This document shows, one piece after another, positions 27,439 to 35,799 of a stretch of 51,025 nucleotides of DNA. Origin of the DNA: Neobacillus soli NBRC 102451 (GTDB lineage Bacteria; Bacillota; Bacilli; Bacillales; Cytobacillaceae); contig NZ_BCVI01000004.1 in assembly GCF_001591665.1 (NCBI RefSeq), positions 1-51,025 of the forward strand. Direction: 5' to 3'. A program made the position numbers and the translations under genes. Each line of letters begins with the position of its first letter. Positions within the stretch are counted from its first letter, which is position 1. A model generated the notes under the pieces. That model had not been told where the DNA came from, did no database searches, and saw nothing but the letters and a program-made list of their open reading frames with translations.

Positions 27439-28540
27439 ACCTGCAAATATCGGTAGTTATAAAAAAGAGGATGTGCTGTTTCTATTAAAGGATTTAAGTG
27501 ATGTTAAGCTTGAGGATTCCACTGTAAATCGGGAAATGAAGGTTCAATCAGGGGCTCATTACAGCGAATCATTGCCAATCGAGTATCAACCTCCCAAAGC
27601 TTATGTTGATTTATTTTGGAAAACCCTGCAGGAATATAAGCAAAAGGTAGCTTTGTGTATTGGGGTCGTCGCTGAACAAATCTATCATTTAAAGGGTGAT
27701 AAGACCGTTCTTGTTTCCCTGGCACGTGCGGGAACTCCAGTAGGTATCTTAATAAAAAGGTATGTTGAAACACACTATCATGTTTCTTTACCCCATTATA
27801 GTATTTCCATCATCCGCGACAAAGGGATTGATGAAAATGCACTTCACTATATTCATAGCGAACATCCTAATGGAAACATTCAATTTGTTGATGGCTGGAC
27901 GGGAAAAGGCGCTATTTCGATTGAATTGACAAAAGCATGTCAGGATTATGAAAAAAGGTGCGGGATAAAGCTAGATGACACGCTTGCCGTCATTGCTGAC
28001 CCAGGCTATTGCACAACTTTATTTGGAACACGGGAGGATTTCTTAATCCCAAGTGCATGTTTAAATTCGACGGTATCTGGACTGGTAAGCCGGACTGTTT
28101 TAAATGAACTTTATATCGGCAAGGATGATTTTCATGGGGCAAAGTTTTACAAGGATTTGATTCCAACAGATGTTTCAAACGAATATATTGAGTTAATTAC
28201 CAAAGAATTTGCAAACATAGCAGTGGAAGCAGGGGAAATCGCCTCACAAAAGGACCACACAAATATAGGAACAGGCTTTTTAGGGATGGAGGATGTCAAG
28301 AAAATCCAAGCGGAATTTGCAATTGAAAGCACCCATTTTATTAAGCCAGGCGTCGGTGAAACGACGAGAGTTCTACTGCGCAGGGTTCCGTGGAAAATCC
28401 TTATGCGCGACCCATCAAGCCCGTTTGTCAAACACATCCTTATGCTTGCCGAAGAAAAGGGTGTAGAAGTTGTGGCATATCCGGATTTAAATTATTTATG
28501 CTGCGGACTAATAAAGTCGGTTAAGGAGAATCAAAAATAA
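27419..28540 (+). CDS. StiP/PRTase-like protein with C-terminal PELOTA domain
   Basis: 373 aa. The N-terminal region (LVSLARAGTPVGILIKRY, GWTGKGAI, DPGYCTTLFGTREDFLIPSACLNSTVSGL) matches the Pfam family called StiP or PRTase_1. The C-terminal 80 residues (GVGETTRVLLRRVPWKIL to VVAYPDLNYLCCGLIK) resemble a PELOTA RNA-binding domain. Both protease and PRTase roles have been proposed; neither can be decided here. The ATG at 27419 follows CGAGGTG; an in-frame GTG at 27410 lacks space. Its stop overlaps the probable ATA start of the HAD gene. Confidence 0.83.
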   Translation: MQKTSNKPANIGSYKKEDVLFLLKDLSDVKLEDSTVNREMKVQSGAHYSESLPIEYQPPKAYVDLFWKTLQEYKQKVALCIGVVAEQIYHLKGDKTVLVSLARAGTPVGILIKRYVETHYHVSLPHYSISIIRDKGIDENALHYIHSEHPNGNIQFVDGWTGKGAISIELTKACQDYEKRCGIKLDDTLAVIADPGYCTTLFGTREDFLIPSACLNSTVSGLVSRTVLNELYIGKDDFHGAKFYKDLIPTDVSNEYIELITKEFANIAVEAGEIASQKDHTNIGTGFLGMEDVKKIQAEFAIESTHFIKPGVGETTRVLLRRVPWKILMRDPSSPFVKHILMLAEEKGVEVVAYPDLNYLCCGLIKSVKENQK

Positions 28541-29337
28541 TCTTTGCCTCAGACCTTGACCGCACATTAATCTATTCGAAACGGGCAATTGAAGAACTTG
28601 GGGTACTAGAAGAATCGCTACTTAAACCTATTGAAAAAAAAGATGGAACCTGGGTGGCATATATGACAGAGACATCTTTTTTTGCCTTAAAAGAGCTTGC
28701 CCAGGATAGCCTTTTTGTCCCTGTTACTACACGGACAACAGAACAATTTAACCGGTTCGTCATTTTTGAAAAAGACATTCCGCTGACCTATGCGATAACG
28801 TCCAATGGTGCTAATATATTATATAAGGGTAAGCCGATGGAAGATTGGTCAGCATCTATTTTTAAGCGGATGAATGAGGAGTCGGTTACACAAGCTGAGT
28901 TATTGTCTATTTTACAGAGGGAAGGGCATCAATTTGATGGGCAAATGAAGCAGGCGGAAAAACTATTTTTCTATTTTATCTTAAACAGTCTGCCTTCTCT
29001 ATCTGAAAAGAGAGCTTTAAACGAACTGGCCGCTAACTATGGCTGGAGGATCTCCTTACAAGGGCGGAAGCTTTACTTTATCCCACATGCGATAAGTAAG
29101 GGGACTGCACTTGAATTTATTTGCAAGCAAGAAGGAATGGAATTGATTGCAGGTGCGGGGGACTCCATTTTAGACTGGGATTTTTTGCAGAACTGCCGGT
29201 ATCGATTCGTTCCAAACCATGGTGAACTTGCCAGGTTGTCAGGCATTGGTAACCATATTCTCACAAAAAGTTATGGTGTGGGCGCAGGAGAAGAAATTCT
29301 CCAACAGTTTCTTAAACTGCAGCATCTTAAAGTTTAA
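28537..29337 (+). CDS. HAD-family phosphatase of the Ter module, probable ATA start
   Basis: Haloacid-dehalogenase phosphatase, 266 aa if started at ATA 28537. Motif I is IFASDLDRTLIYS at residues 2-14, motif II VTTRT, and motif IV GAGDSILDWDFL. Upstream of the DxD motif there is no ATG, GTG or TTG before the in-frame TAA at 28522. The ATA is 8 nt after a perfect AAGGAG (28523-28528) and overlaps the preceding stop as ATAA. The first standard start (GTG 28654) would delete motif I. It probably dephosphorylates a module intermediate. Confidence 0.8.
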   Translation: MIFASDLDRTLIYSKRAIEELGVLEESLLKPIEKKDGTWVAYMTETSFFALKELAQDSLFVPVTTRTTEQFNRFVIFEKDIPLTYAITSNGANILYKGKPMEDWSASIFKRMNEESVTQAELLSILQREGHQFDGQMKQAEKLFFYFILNSLPSLSEKRALNELAANYGWRISLQGRKLYFIPHAISKGTALEFICKQEGMELIAGAGDSILDWDFLQNCRYRFVPNHGELARLSGIGNHILTKSYGVGAGEEILQQFLKLQHLKV

Positions 29338-29570
29338 CCTTTTTTCTTAAAAACAAAATAGTAAACACAGAAAAATAAAGCATAGCAGCTAAAAAAGAAT
29401 AGGATTGACAAGGCTAGAGAACCTATTACATGGGAAAGCATTAGTGTAAAGATGAGGCTGAACACAAATAAATCTAGATAAATAAATAAATCGGAAACCA
29501 TCACTTCCATAACGGTTATTAATTCATCATTCATGTCTTCTATCCTTGGCCGCTTATATAAAAATCTCAT
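29334..29570 (-). CDS. Small two-helix membrane protein (hypothetical)
   Basis: 78 aa on the opposite strand between the two Ter units. A polar N-terminus (RFLYKRPRIEDMND) is followed by two long hydrophobic helices (about 25-45 and 50-72) and a KKKG tail. The ATG at 29570 is 5 nt from AGGTGA; an in-frame GTG at 29579 is too close to it. Its stop overlaps the HAD stop. I recognise no family. It could belong to the Ter locus or be an older resident gene. Confidence 0.55.
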   Translation of the reverse strand: MRFLYKRPRIEDMNDELITVMEVMVSDLFIYLDLFVFSLIFTLMLSHVIGSLALSILFFFSCYALFFCVYYFVFKKKG

Positions 29571-29646
29571 TCGAGTCACCTACTTTAAGTATCAATACTC
29601 AAATAGTATGTAAGGGCAAGGAAAAGGGTGAAAAGGAAACAAAATC

Positions 29647-29672
29647 TGAAACCTTTTTCAAATACTTTCGTA
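29647..29672 (+). promoter_or_regulatory. Sigma-W-type ECF promoter of the yceG unit
   Basis: TGAAAC (29647-29652), exactly 16 nt, CGTA (29669-29672). It is an exact consensus match and shares TGAAACCTTTTT with the promoter at 23339. It lies 108 nt before yceG and 67 nt beyond the start of the divergent small membrane gene. Confidence 0.85.
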
Positions 29673-29779
29673 TAAAGAAATGACCCTTTTTGGTAACTGT
29701 GATATGATGGTAAAGAAGTCTTACATAATTTTCTAAAGATCAAAAAGAAGCTTTCGCTATCAGAGGGAAGGGATAAAGA

Positions 29780-31417
29780 ATGTTTCCATCATATAACCAA
29801 TTAAACGTCAGACGTGTATCCCTTTCATATGAAAATTGGCTCGGTATGCTAAAAAGGCCGATATCGGAACGTCCAGAATTTTCATTAGGAAATGGGATTA
29901 TTCAAATCGGACAAGTTTTAGGGAAATTCCTAGGAATACCAATTGACACGGATGACTATTACAACCAACTATTTGATTACGTCAATACGAATGAGTGGAA
30001 CTTACATTTACTAAGTGAGGAGTCACTCGATAAATCCATTAACAATGCTCACTTTCAATCCATTCAAAAAGTGTTAAATATTAATCGCGATCAAAAGCTG
30101 TCCATTAACCGCTTTACTGCCTTTCTTGATGGGGAACAACTGCTGTTAAAATCACAGGTACCGGTCATCCATCGGAAGCTGAGAGAAGCGATGATTGCAA
30201 CGCTTGAATTGTACACGAAGTTAGAAAATGACGGGTTAAAAAATCACGAGCTAAGGCGGGTACTGGTTGATCTTGTGAAGTGGTCCATCAATCATTTACA
30301 ACCAGTACTCGAGAAGGCTGATCCACAAAAGGAAATGCCCAAATTCTTGTGGTATGGAGAATTTAAGAAAAGCCATCAATATTTTTTATATTATTTAATG
30401 AAACTTGGCTGCGATATCGTTATCTTTCATCCTGATGATCAAGATATTTTAGCCGGGATGATAGATGATCCGGTTTTTACTCATCAGTTCCAAAACAAAT
30501 TGCCACCAGAACCATTTCCAAAGGAAAAACGAAGCCGAAAAACCACTGTGGCTTACCGGGCCTCAAAAGAGATTGAGACCATTCTAAATCAAGAGGGCTC
30601 AGGCCTATACAAACCATGGCAATTGAGGGATTACACACCTTCCTCGATTACCCTAAAAACGACCTATGATGAGCTATTTATTCTTTGTAAAGAAATAGCG
30701 ATGGTCCGTCCTGGTTTTGAGGTTGGGAACGGACAGGTTAAAATTCCCTCCCTTTTTGCAAAGGTACAGGGTGTAAGTAAAAATCGCAAGGAGTACTGGG
30801 AACGTCTTCAGGCACTAAGTCAATTAGATCATTGTTTACTAATTCGCAGGCTGCCAATCACGATGCCCAGCTCGAACGACTTTCGCTTTCATTATCAAAA
30901 TGCACTTGGCAGGGATGGCTTAATTAATCCTGAAAAAATGATGCAATCACATTACTGGCCATACGCCTTTTTAGCATCGGGTTTGCAAAAGGGAATTGCG
31001 AGCGCCGTAAGAAGAATGTGCGAAAAGCCTGGCTTAAAACCTTTGCCAATGGAAAGTTTGGAAGATGTAAAAATGTATTTATTTACGCAGGCATTGTTTT
31101 TGCCAAAAAATATTATTCAATTGGTGGAAAGATTTGACTATTCCCAACAGGTCCCTAAATTAATGATTTACAATAATGAATCAACGGGAATGCTGTCAAG
31201 GTCTGATGCCGCTCTTCTATTACTTTTAAATCAATTTGGTATTGATATCGTCTTGTATAATCCGCCAGGTCACAATGATATTGAAAATTTTCTCGACGAA
31301 CGGTTATTTGATAAGCATTGGCTTGAAGATGTTGTTTTTGACTTGGAATTTAAAGAGCCGTCTCTTTTCAAAAAAGGGCTTTTCCAAGGTTTCTTAAAAA
31401 ACTTAAGGGGAGATTAA
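29780..31417 (+). CDS. yceG: YceG-family protein of the Ter/toxic-anion system
   Basis: 545-aa soluble protein matching B. subtilis YceG (537 aa), a YceG_bac-domain protein. Two similar halves may be present: YLMKLGCDIVIFHPDDQDIL at about 205-225 and LLLLNQFGIDIVLYNPPGHNDIE at about 475-500. The biochemical role is unknown; it always accompanies TelA and TerD genes. The ATG at 29780 follows AGGGAAGGGA. First gene of the second sigma-W-type unit; yceH begins 3 nt after its stop. Confidence 0.88.
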   Translation: MFPSYNQLNVRRVSLSYENWLGMLKRPISERPEFSLGNGIIQIGQVLGKFLGIPIDTDDYYNQLFDYVNTNEWNLHLLSEESLDKSINNAHFQSIQKVLNINRDQKLSINRFTAFLDGEQLLLKSQVPVIHRKLREAMIATLELYTKLENDGLKNHELRRVLVDLVKWSINHLQPVLEKADPQKEMPKFLWYGEFKKSHQYFLYYLMKLGCDIVIFHPDDQDILAGMIDDPVFTHQFQNKLPPEPFPKEKRSRKTTVAYRASKEIETILNQEGSGLYKPWQLRDYTPSSITLKTTYDELFILCKEIAMVRPGFEVGNGQVKIPSLFAKVQGVSKNRKEYWERLQALSQLDHCLLIRRLPITMPSSNDFRFHYQNALGRDGLINPEKMMQSHYWPYAFLASGLQKGIASAVRRMCEKPGLKPLPMESLEDVKMYLFTQALFLPKNIIQLVERFDYSQQVPKLMIYNNESTGMLSRSDAALLLLLNQFGIDIVLYNPPGHNDIENFLDERLFDKHWLEDVVFDLEFKEPSLFKKGLFQGFLKNLRGD

Positions 31418-31420
31418 TAA

Positions 31421-32524
31421 GTGAATCTAACGCCAAACCCGTCAAGCGGCATGACTTCTTTGTCTGCCGACAACAAACTGACTGAAACAAAGGTATCTGA
31501 TATCAAGCTTGCACTTCGTAAAGAACCAGAAGTTCAAAATTTGGCCCGCACCATTGATGAGCGTGACCAGATTCAGGTATTAGAGTTTGGGAAAGAACCA
31601 GCCGTTCAAATTTCTCGATTTTCCGACCAAATTTTAAACAACATGCGGATGACAAAAGTAGAAGACTCAGGTGAACTTCTTAAAAATCTTGGCCGCATTA
31701 TGGATAAATTTGATGCCAAGGATTTTCAAAAATCATCAAGCGGCTTTTTTGGAAAACTCTTCAATAAAGGCGAAAAGATGATTGAAAAGCTGTTTGGAAA
31801 GTACCAGACAATGGGCTCCGAAATTGATAAAGTCTATGTGGAAATTTCCAAATACCAGCATGAGATGGTCGATTCGACCAATATGCTCGAGCAAATGTAT
31901 GAGCAAAACTATCAATACTATTTGACACTTGAAAAATATATTGTTGCTGGTGAATTAAAAGTGGAAGATCTAAAGAATAGTCAGCTTCCACAGCTTGAAG
32001 CACGCACTGCGTCCGGTGACCAACTTGCTTCGATGCAATTGGATTCATTGAAAAATGTCATCGAGCTATTGGAGCAAAGGGTATATGATTTAGAAATGGC
32101 AAAAATGGTTTCATTACAGACAGCACCACAAATTCGTCTCTTGCAAAGAGGGAATACAAAGCTAATTGGAAAAATTAATTCTGCCTTTGTCACAACTATC
32201 CCTATTTTTAAAAATGGCTTAATCCAGGCGATGGCAGCGAAAAGACAAAAACTTGTTGCTGATTCGATGAGTGAACTTGACCGCAGGACCAATGAAATGC
32301 TGCTTAAAAATGCCCAGAACATTTCACAGCAAAGCACCGATATTGCCAGGCTTGCGGGCGGTCCAAGCATTAAAATTGAAACCATCGAAGAATCTTGGAA
32401 TATCATCATCAAAGGCATGCAGGAAACAAGAGCGATTGAAGAAGAGAATAAACGTATGCGTGTAGAAGGCACAAAACGTTTAGAACAGTTGCAAGACAAC
32501 TTTAAACAATTGAAACAATCATAG
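31421..32524 (+). CDS. yceH: Toxic anion resistance protein TelA (YceH)
   Basis: 367-aa TelA/KlaA-family protein, predicted coiled-coil throughout (RNLEQRVYDLEMAKMVSLQ-like region at about 215-235, TELDRRTNEMLL-like at about 285). Members confer tellurite and cell-envelope-stress tolerance; B. subtilis YceH is the homologue. GTG start at 31421 with AAGGGGAG upstream. It sits between yceG and two terD genes in one operon. Confidence 0.9.
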   Translation: MNLTPNPSSGMTSLSADNKLTETKVSDIKLALRKEPEVQNLARTIDERDQIQVLEFGKEPAVQISRFSDQILNNMRMTKVEDSGELLKNLGRIMDKFDAKDFQKSSSGFFGKLFNKGEKMIEKLFGKYQTMGSEIDKVYVEISKYQHEMVDSTNMLEQMYEQNYQYYLTLEKYIVAGELKVEDLKNSQLPQLEARTASGDQLASMQLDSLKNVIELLEQRVYDLEMAKMVSLQTAPQIRLLQRGNTKLIGKINSAFVTTIPIFKNGLIQAMAAKRQKLVADSMSELDRRTNEMLLKNAQNISQQSTDIARLAGGPSIKIETIEESWNIIIKGMQETRAIEEENKRMRVEGTKRLEQLQDNFKQLKQS

Positions 32525-32573
32525 GTACTATATTGTTGATGTGTTACTAAATTTCTTAACTGGAGTGAAGGAT

Positions 32574-33185
32574 ATGGCAATTAATTTACAAAAAGGTCAA
32601 CGCGTCGATTTAACTAAAAGTAATCCTGGACTTTCCAAAATCATCGTAGGCTTGGGCTGGGACCCAGTTCAAAGCGGCGGTGGCGGTGGTTTATTCGGTT
32701 CCTTGTTTGGCGGCGGCAGTACAGCTAATATTGACTGTGATGCATCCGTAATCATGTTAGGTGAGAACGACAAGCTGCAAAACAATAAAAATGTTATTTA
32801 CTTTGGAAATTTGAAAAGTAATGATGGAAGTGTTCAACACTCAGGGGATAACTTGACGGGTGATGGAGATGGTGATGACGAGCAAATCGTCGTTGATTTA
32901 AGCAGAGTACCGTCGACGATTCAAAAGCTTGTTTTCATCGTGAATATTTATGATTGTGTTAAAAGAAAACAGCACTTTGGGATGATCAAAAATGCTTTTA
33001 TCAGGATTGTGAATCCTAGTAATAATCAAGAGCTAATCCACTATAATTTATCAGATAATTATAGCGGACTGACCTGCCTTGTTGCCGGCGAAATTTACCG
33101 CCACGGCAATGAATGGAAGTTTGCCGCTGTAGGTACTGGCACGACGGCTGGCACTCTAAGTGAAGTTGTTCGTACTTATAGTTAA
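32574..33185 (+). CDS. yceC: TerD-family protein with Gly-rich insertion (YceC-like), copy 2
   Basis: 203 aa. It has the TerD signatures [14 protein letters not shown], the acidic [14 protein letters not shown] and [14 protein letters not shown]. It differs from the other two copies by a glycine-rich loop (residues about 32-50, [15 protein letters not shown]) and by [14 protein letters not shown] in place of LDASAFLL/FIFYNN. The ATG at 32574 (GGAGTGAAGG upstream) is preferred over the more distal in-frame start at 32541. It probably forms heteromers with the other TerD copies. Confidence 0.9.
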   Translation: MAINLQKGQRVDLTKSNPGLSKIIVGLGWDPVQSGGGGGLFGSLFGGGSTANIDCDASVIMLGENDKLQNNKNVIYFGNLKSNDGSVQHSGDNLTGDGDGDDEQIVVDLSRVPSTIQKLVFIVNIYDCVKRKQHFGMIKNAFIRIVNPSNNQELIHYNLSDNYSGLTCLVAGEIYRHGNEWKFAAVGTGTTAGTLSEVVRTYS

Positions 33186-33214
33186 ATAAAAAAAGTCATA
33201 ATGAGGTGATAGAT

Positions 33215-33793
33215 TTGGGCATCAACTTAGCAAAAGGACAAAGAATCGATTTAACAAAAACGAATCCTGGGTTAACCAAGGTTATTATTGGCCTTGGCTG
33301 GGATACGAATCATTATCATGGTGGACACGACTTTGACCTGGACGCATCTGCGTTCTTAACTGATGCAAACGGCAAAGTGCTACAGGATTTAGACTTTATT
33401 TTTTATAATAACTTAATTCATCAATCCGGTGCTGTTGAACATACCGGTGATAACCGCACGGGTGAAGGTGATGGTGACGATGAACAAATTAAGATTGACT
33501 TTAGTAAGGTGCCTTCACAAATCCACCGGATTGCGATTTCAGTGACCATTCACGATGCTGAGGCAAGAAACCAGAATTTTGGTCAAGTTTCAAATTCTTT
33601 CGTACGTGTAATTGACGAAGATAGTAATAATGAAGTCTTACGTTTTGACCTTGGTGAGGACTTTTCAGTTGAAACAGCTGTTGTTATTTGTGAGCTTTAC
33701 CGAAATAATGGTGATTGGAAATTCAATGCCATAGGCAGTGGCTTTTCAGGTGGTTTAGCCGCACTTTGTCGAAATTATGGTTTAGAAGTTTAA
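33215..33793 (+). CDS. TerD-family protein (YceD/E-like), copy 3
   Basis: 192 aa, close in length and sequence to copy 1 at 23399 (shared [21 protein letters not shown] and [16 protein letters not shown]). The Ca2+-site aspartates are intact. The TTG at 33215 (MGINLAKGQ) is 5 nt from AGGTGA; the GTG at 33206 lies within that Shine-Dalgarno, so TTG is chosen. Last gene of the second Ter unit, followed by a terminator. Confidence 0.92.
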   Translation: MGINLAKGQRIDLTKTNPGLTKVIIGLGWDTNHYHGGHDFDLDASAFLTDANGKVLQDLDFIFYNNLIHQSGAVEHTGDNRTGEGDGDDEQIKIDFSKVPSQIHRIAISVTIHDAEARNQNFGQVSNSFVRVIDEDSNNEVLRFDLGEDFSVETAVVICELYRNNGDWKFNAIGSGFSGGLAALCRNYGLEV

Positions 33794-33808
33794 TTTTTTA
33801 ATAACAAA

Positions 33809-33840
33809 AAAAGCTGCCTAGCTCTGGTGGCTTTTTTTTT
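33809..33840 (+). terminator. Terminator of the second Ter unit
   Basis: A GCTGCC/GGTGGC stem flanked by AAAA and a run of ten T. Confidence 0.8.
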
Positions 33841-33911
33841 GAAAAATTACGCTCATATGCCGTTTATGTTAAAATAATTAAATATGAATCGCTGTTAAGG
33901 GAGTGTCCGAT

Positions 33912-34706
33912 TTGAAGCAATATTTACAGCTATGTGAACATATCTTAAAAAACGGTACCGTTAAGGGAGATCGAACAGGTACAGGAACAATCAGCACCTT
34001 CGGTTATCAAATGAGATTTAATTTGGCAGAAGGGTTTCCTCTGATAACAACTAAAAAGCTACATCTTAAATCGATTATTTATGAATTGCTTTGGTTTTTA
34101 AAAGGTGATACGAATGTTGGCTACCTGCAGGAGAAGGGTGTCCGAATATGGAATGAATGGGCAGATAAGAACGGTGAACTTGGCCCCGTTTATGGACATC
34201 AATGGCGTTCCTGGACAGGTGCTGATGGGAAAACGGTCGATCAAATCAGTGAATTAATCGAACAAATAAAAACAAATCCAAACTCAAGAAGGCTGCTTGT
34301 TAATGCCTGGAATGTGGCCGAAATCGATAGTATGGCCCTGCCGCCTTGTCATTGCCTGTTTCAATTCTATGTGGCCGATGGAAAGCTATCCTGCCAATTA
34401 TACCAGCGCTCAGCGGATGTCTTTCTTGGTGTTCCGTTCAATATCGCATCCTATGCGTTGTTAACATTAATGATTGCTCAGGTCTGCGATTTAGAACCAG
34501 GGGAATTTATTCACACGTTTGGCGATGTTCATATCTATCAAAACCATCTTGAACAAATCAATCTGCAAATGGATAGAAAACCAAGGCCATTGCCAATCTT
34601 AAAAATTAACCCTGCTGTAAAGGATATTTACTCTTTCGATTATGAAGATTTTACCTTAGAAGGGTATGACCCGCATCCACATATTAAAGGAGTGGTCAGT
34701 GTATGA
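33912..34706 (+). CDS. thyB: Thymidylate synthase (ThyA/ThyB type)
   Basis: 264-aa folate-dependent dTMP synthase with the same length and numbering as E. coli ThyA: catalytic C146 in [13 protein letters not shown] at 18-25, RRLLVNAWN, and [14 protein letters not shown]. The TTG at 33912 (MKQYLQL) is 9 nt from AAGGGAG; an in-frame GTG at 33903 overlaps the Shine-Dalgarno. The stop overlaps the dfrA ATG (ATGA), a coupled dTMP/folate operon. Confidence 0.95.
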   Translation: MKQYLQLCEHILKNGTVKGDRTGTGTISTFGYQMRFNLAEGFPLITTKKLHLKSIIYELLWFLKGDTNVGYLQEKGVRIWNEWADKNGELGPVYGHQWRSWTGADGKTVDQISELIEQIKTNPNSRRLLVNAWNVAEIDSMALPPCHCLFQFYVADGKLSCQLYQRSADVFLGVPFNIASYALLTLMIAQVCDLEPGEFIHTFGDVHIYQNHLEQINLQMDRKPRPLPILKINPAVKDIYSFDYEDFTLEGYDPHPHIKGVVSV

Positions 34707-35209
34707 TTTCTTTTGTTGTCGCAATGGATGAAAATAGAGTCATTGGCAAAGATAATCAATTGCCCTGGTATATACCGGAGGATTTGAAATTTTTTAAAAG
34801 GGTGACAATCGGCCACCCGATTGCCATGGGCAGAAAAACACATGAATCCATCGGCCGCGCCCTTCCTGGCAGGGAGAACATCATTATTACCCGGCAGCAG
34901 GGCTACCATTCCGAAGGGTGTACTGTTTTTTATTCCATAGAGGATTTTGTTAAGTATTGCCATGAGCAGAACGATGAGATTTTTGTGATTGGCGGGGCAG
35001 AAATATTTAATGAGACATTTGAACACGTGGATCGTCTATATGTCACCCTTATTCAAGAAGCATTTGCTGGAGATACGTTTTTCCCCGAATTTAATCTCGA
35101 ACTTTGGGATTTGTTAAGTTGTGAAAAAGGAATAAAAAATGAAAAAAACCCCTATGATTATGAATTTAGACTTTATGAACGAAAGTCTATTAGAAAAAGC
35201 ATCAGCTAG
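34703..35209 (+). CDS. dfrA: Dihydrofolate reductase (DfrA)
   Basis: 168-aa NADPH-dependent DHFR that regenerates THF from the DHF made by thymidylate synthase. Motifs: [38 protein letters not shown] and FVIGGAEIF. The acidic active-site residue is in PEDLKFFK. Overlap of 4 nt with thyB. Its last codons and stop lie within the terminator stem. Confidence 0.95.
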   Translation: MISFVVAMDENRVIGKDNQLPWYIPEDLKFFKRVTIGHPIAMGRKTHESIGRALPGRENIIITRQQGYHSEGCTVFYSIEDFVKYCHEQNDEIFVIGGAEIFNETFEHVDRLYVTLIQEAFAGDTFFPEFNLELWDLLSCEKGIKNEKNPYDYEFRLYERKSIRKSIS

Positions 35210-35223
35210 TGGCTGGTGCTTTT
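35196..35223 (+). terminator. Terminator overlapping the dfrA stop
   Basis: The stem AAAGCATCAGC/GCTGGTGCTTT (one G-U) is followed by T. Confidence 0.8.
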
Positions 35224-35236
35224 CATCTATTTAACA

Positions 35237-35515
35237 TTAGAAATAGGAGCCATTTAATTCGTACTCTGTTAATTTTTCAAGCATACCCCTGAATTCCAGT
35301 GGATGGCAAAATTCTTCCTCATGGAAATGCGTTTTAACCCAGTCGATTAATTCAATCGGATTATTAAAATATTCCCCGCTTCGATCGCTTTTACGAATGG
35401 TATACCTTCCGTTGTCATCATCAATTGTTACCTCTACAGGGAGGGCACCATCAAAACTGCATAGTGAAAATTCCATCCTCTTCACATCCCATCCAAATAG
35501 TATAGAAAGTTTCAT
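35237..35515 (-). CDS. Conserved hypothetical protein (about 80-92 aa)
   Basis: 92 aa as listed, soluble, acidic. Pattern: FSLCSFDGALPVEVTIDDDNGRY, IRKSDRSGEYF, then ELIDWVKTHFHEEEFC. I do not recognise it. The start is uncertain: the ATG at 35515 has only a weak GGGA upstream. An internal ATG at 35476 (MEFSLCSF) would give 79 aa and may be the true start. Convergent with dfrA. Confidence 0.65.
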   Translation of the reverse strand: MKLSILFGWDVKRMEFSLCSFDGALPVEVTIDDDNGRYTIRKSDRSGEYFNNPIELIDWVKTHFHEEEFCHPLEFRGMLEKLTEYELNGSYF

Positions 35516-35601
35516 TAGTATATGTCCCTAATGTTCAAATTATATGCAAAAAAAAAGTAATTGTCAAAATATTTTAAAAATTACACGAACATGGTCAAAC
35601 A

Positions 35602-35630
35602 TTGACTTAAGTACGGGTAATTGTTAAATT
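35602..35630 (+). promoter_or_regulatory. Possible sigma-A promoter upstream of tatA
   Basis: TTGACT (35602-35607)-N17-TAAATT (35625-35630). A second, closer TATAAT occurs at 35754-35759 without a clear -35. The 284-bp region 35516-35799 holds no other feature I can support. Confidence 0.35.
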
Positions 35631-35799
35631 GTCTATAGAGATTCATAAATGAAAATGAAAATGCTAATTATCACTCTGAAAGTAATTTTATTTGATTTTG
35701 TGAAAGTACTATGAATTATTGCAGATAAGTAACCAAAAATGACTTTTCGGGCCTATAATCATAGTAGAAAGATATAATATTTGAAGGGGATGTAAATCC

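Noticed and set aside
28654..29337. HAD gene starting at GTG 28654
   Set aside because: This start removes the DLDRT motif I that is encoded in frame just upstream with a good Shine-Dalgarno; the longer version is preferred.
31981..32580. 199-codon reverse ORF
   Set aside because: Fully antisense to telA (yceH), Cys/Ser/Leu-rich, no ribosome-binding site; a shadow of the real gene.
23339..33793. Genomic island or prophage carrying the Ter genes
   Set aside because: No integrase, transposase, tRNA gene or flanking direct repeats were found; base composition looks like the neighbours by eye. Insertion remains only a synteny-based inference.
35648..35672. Possible Fur box upstream of tatA (TGAAAATGCTAATTATCA)
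   Set aside because: Half-sites are separated by four bases rather than one, so it does not fit the 7-1-7 Fur arrangement.
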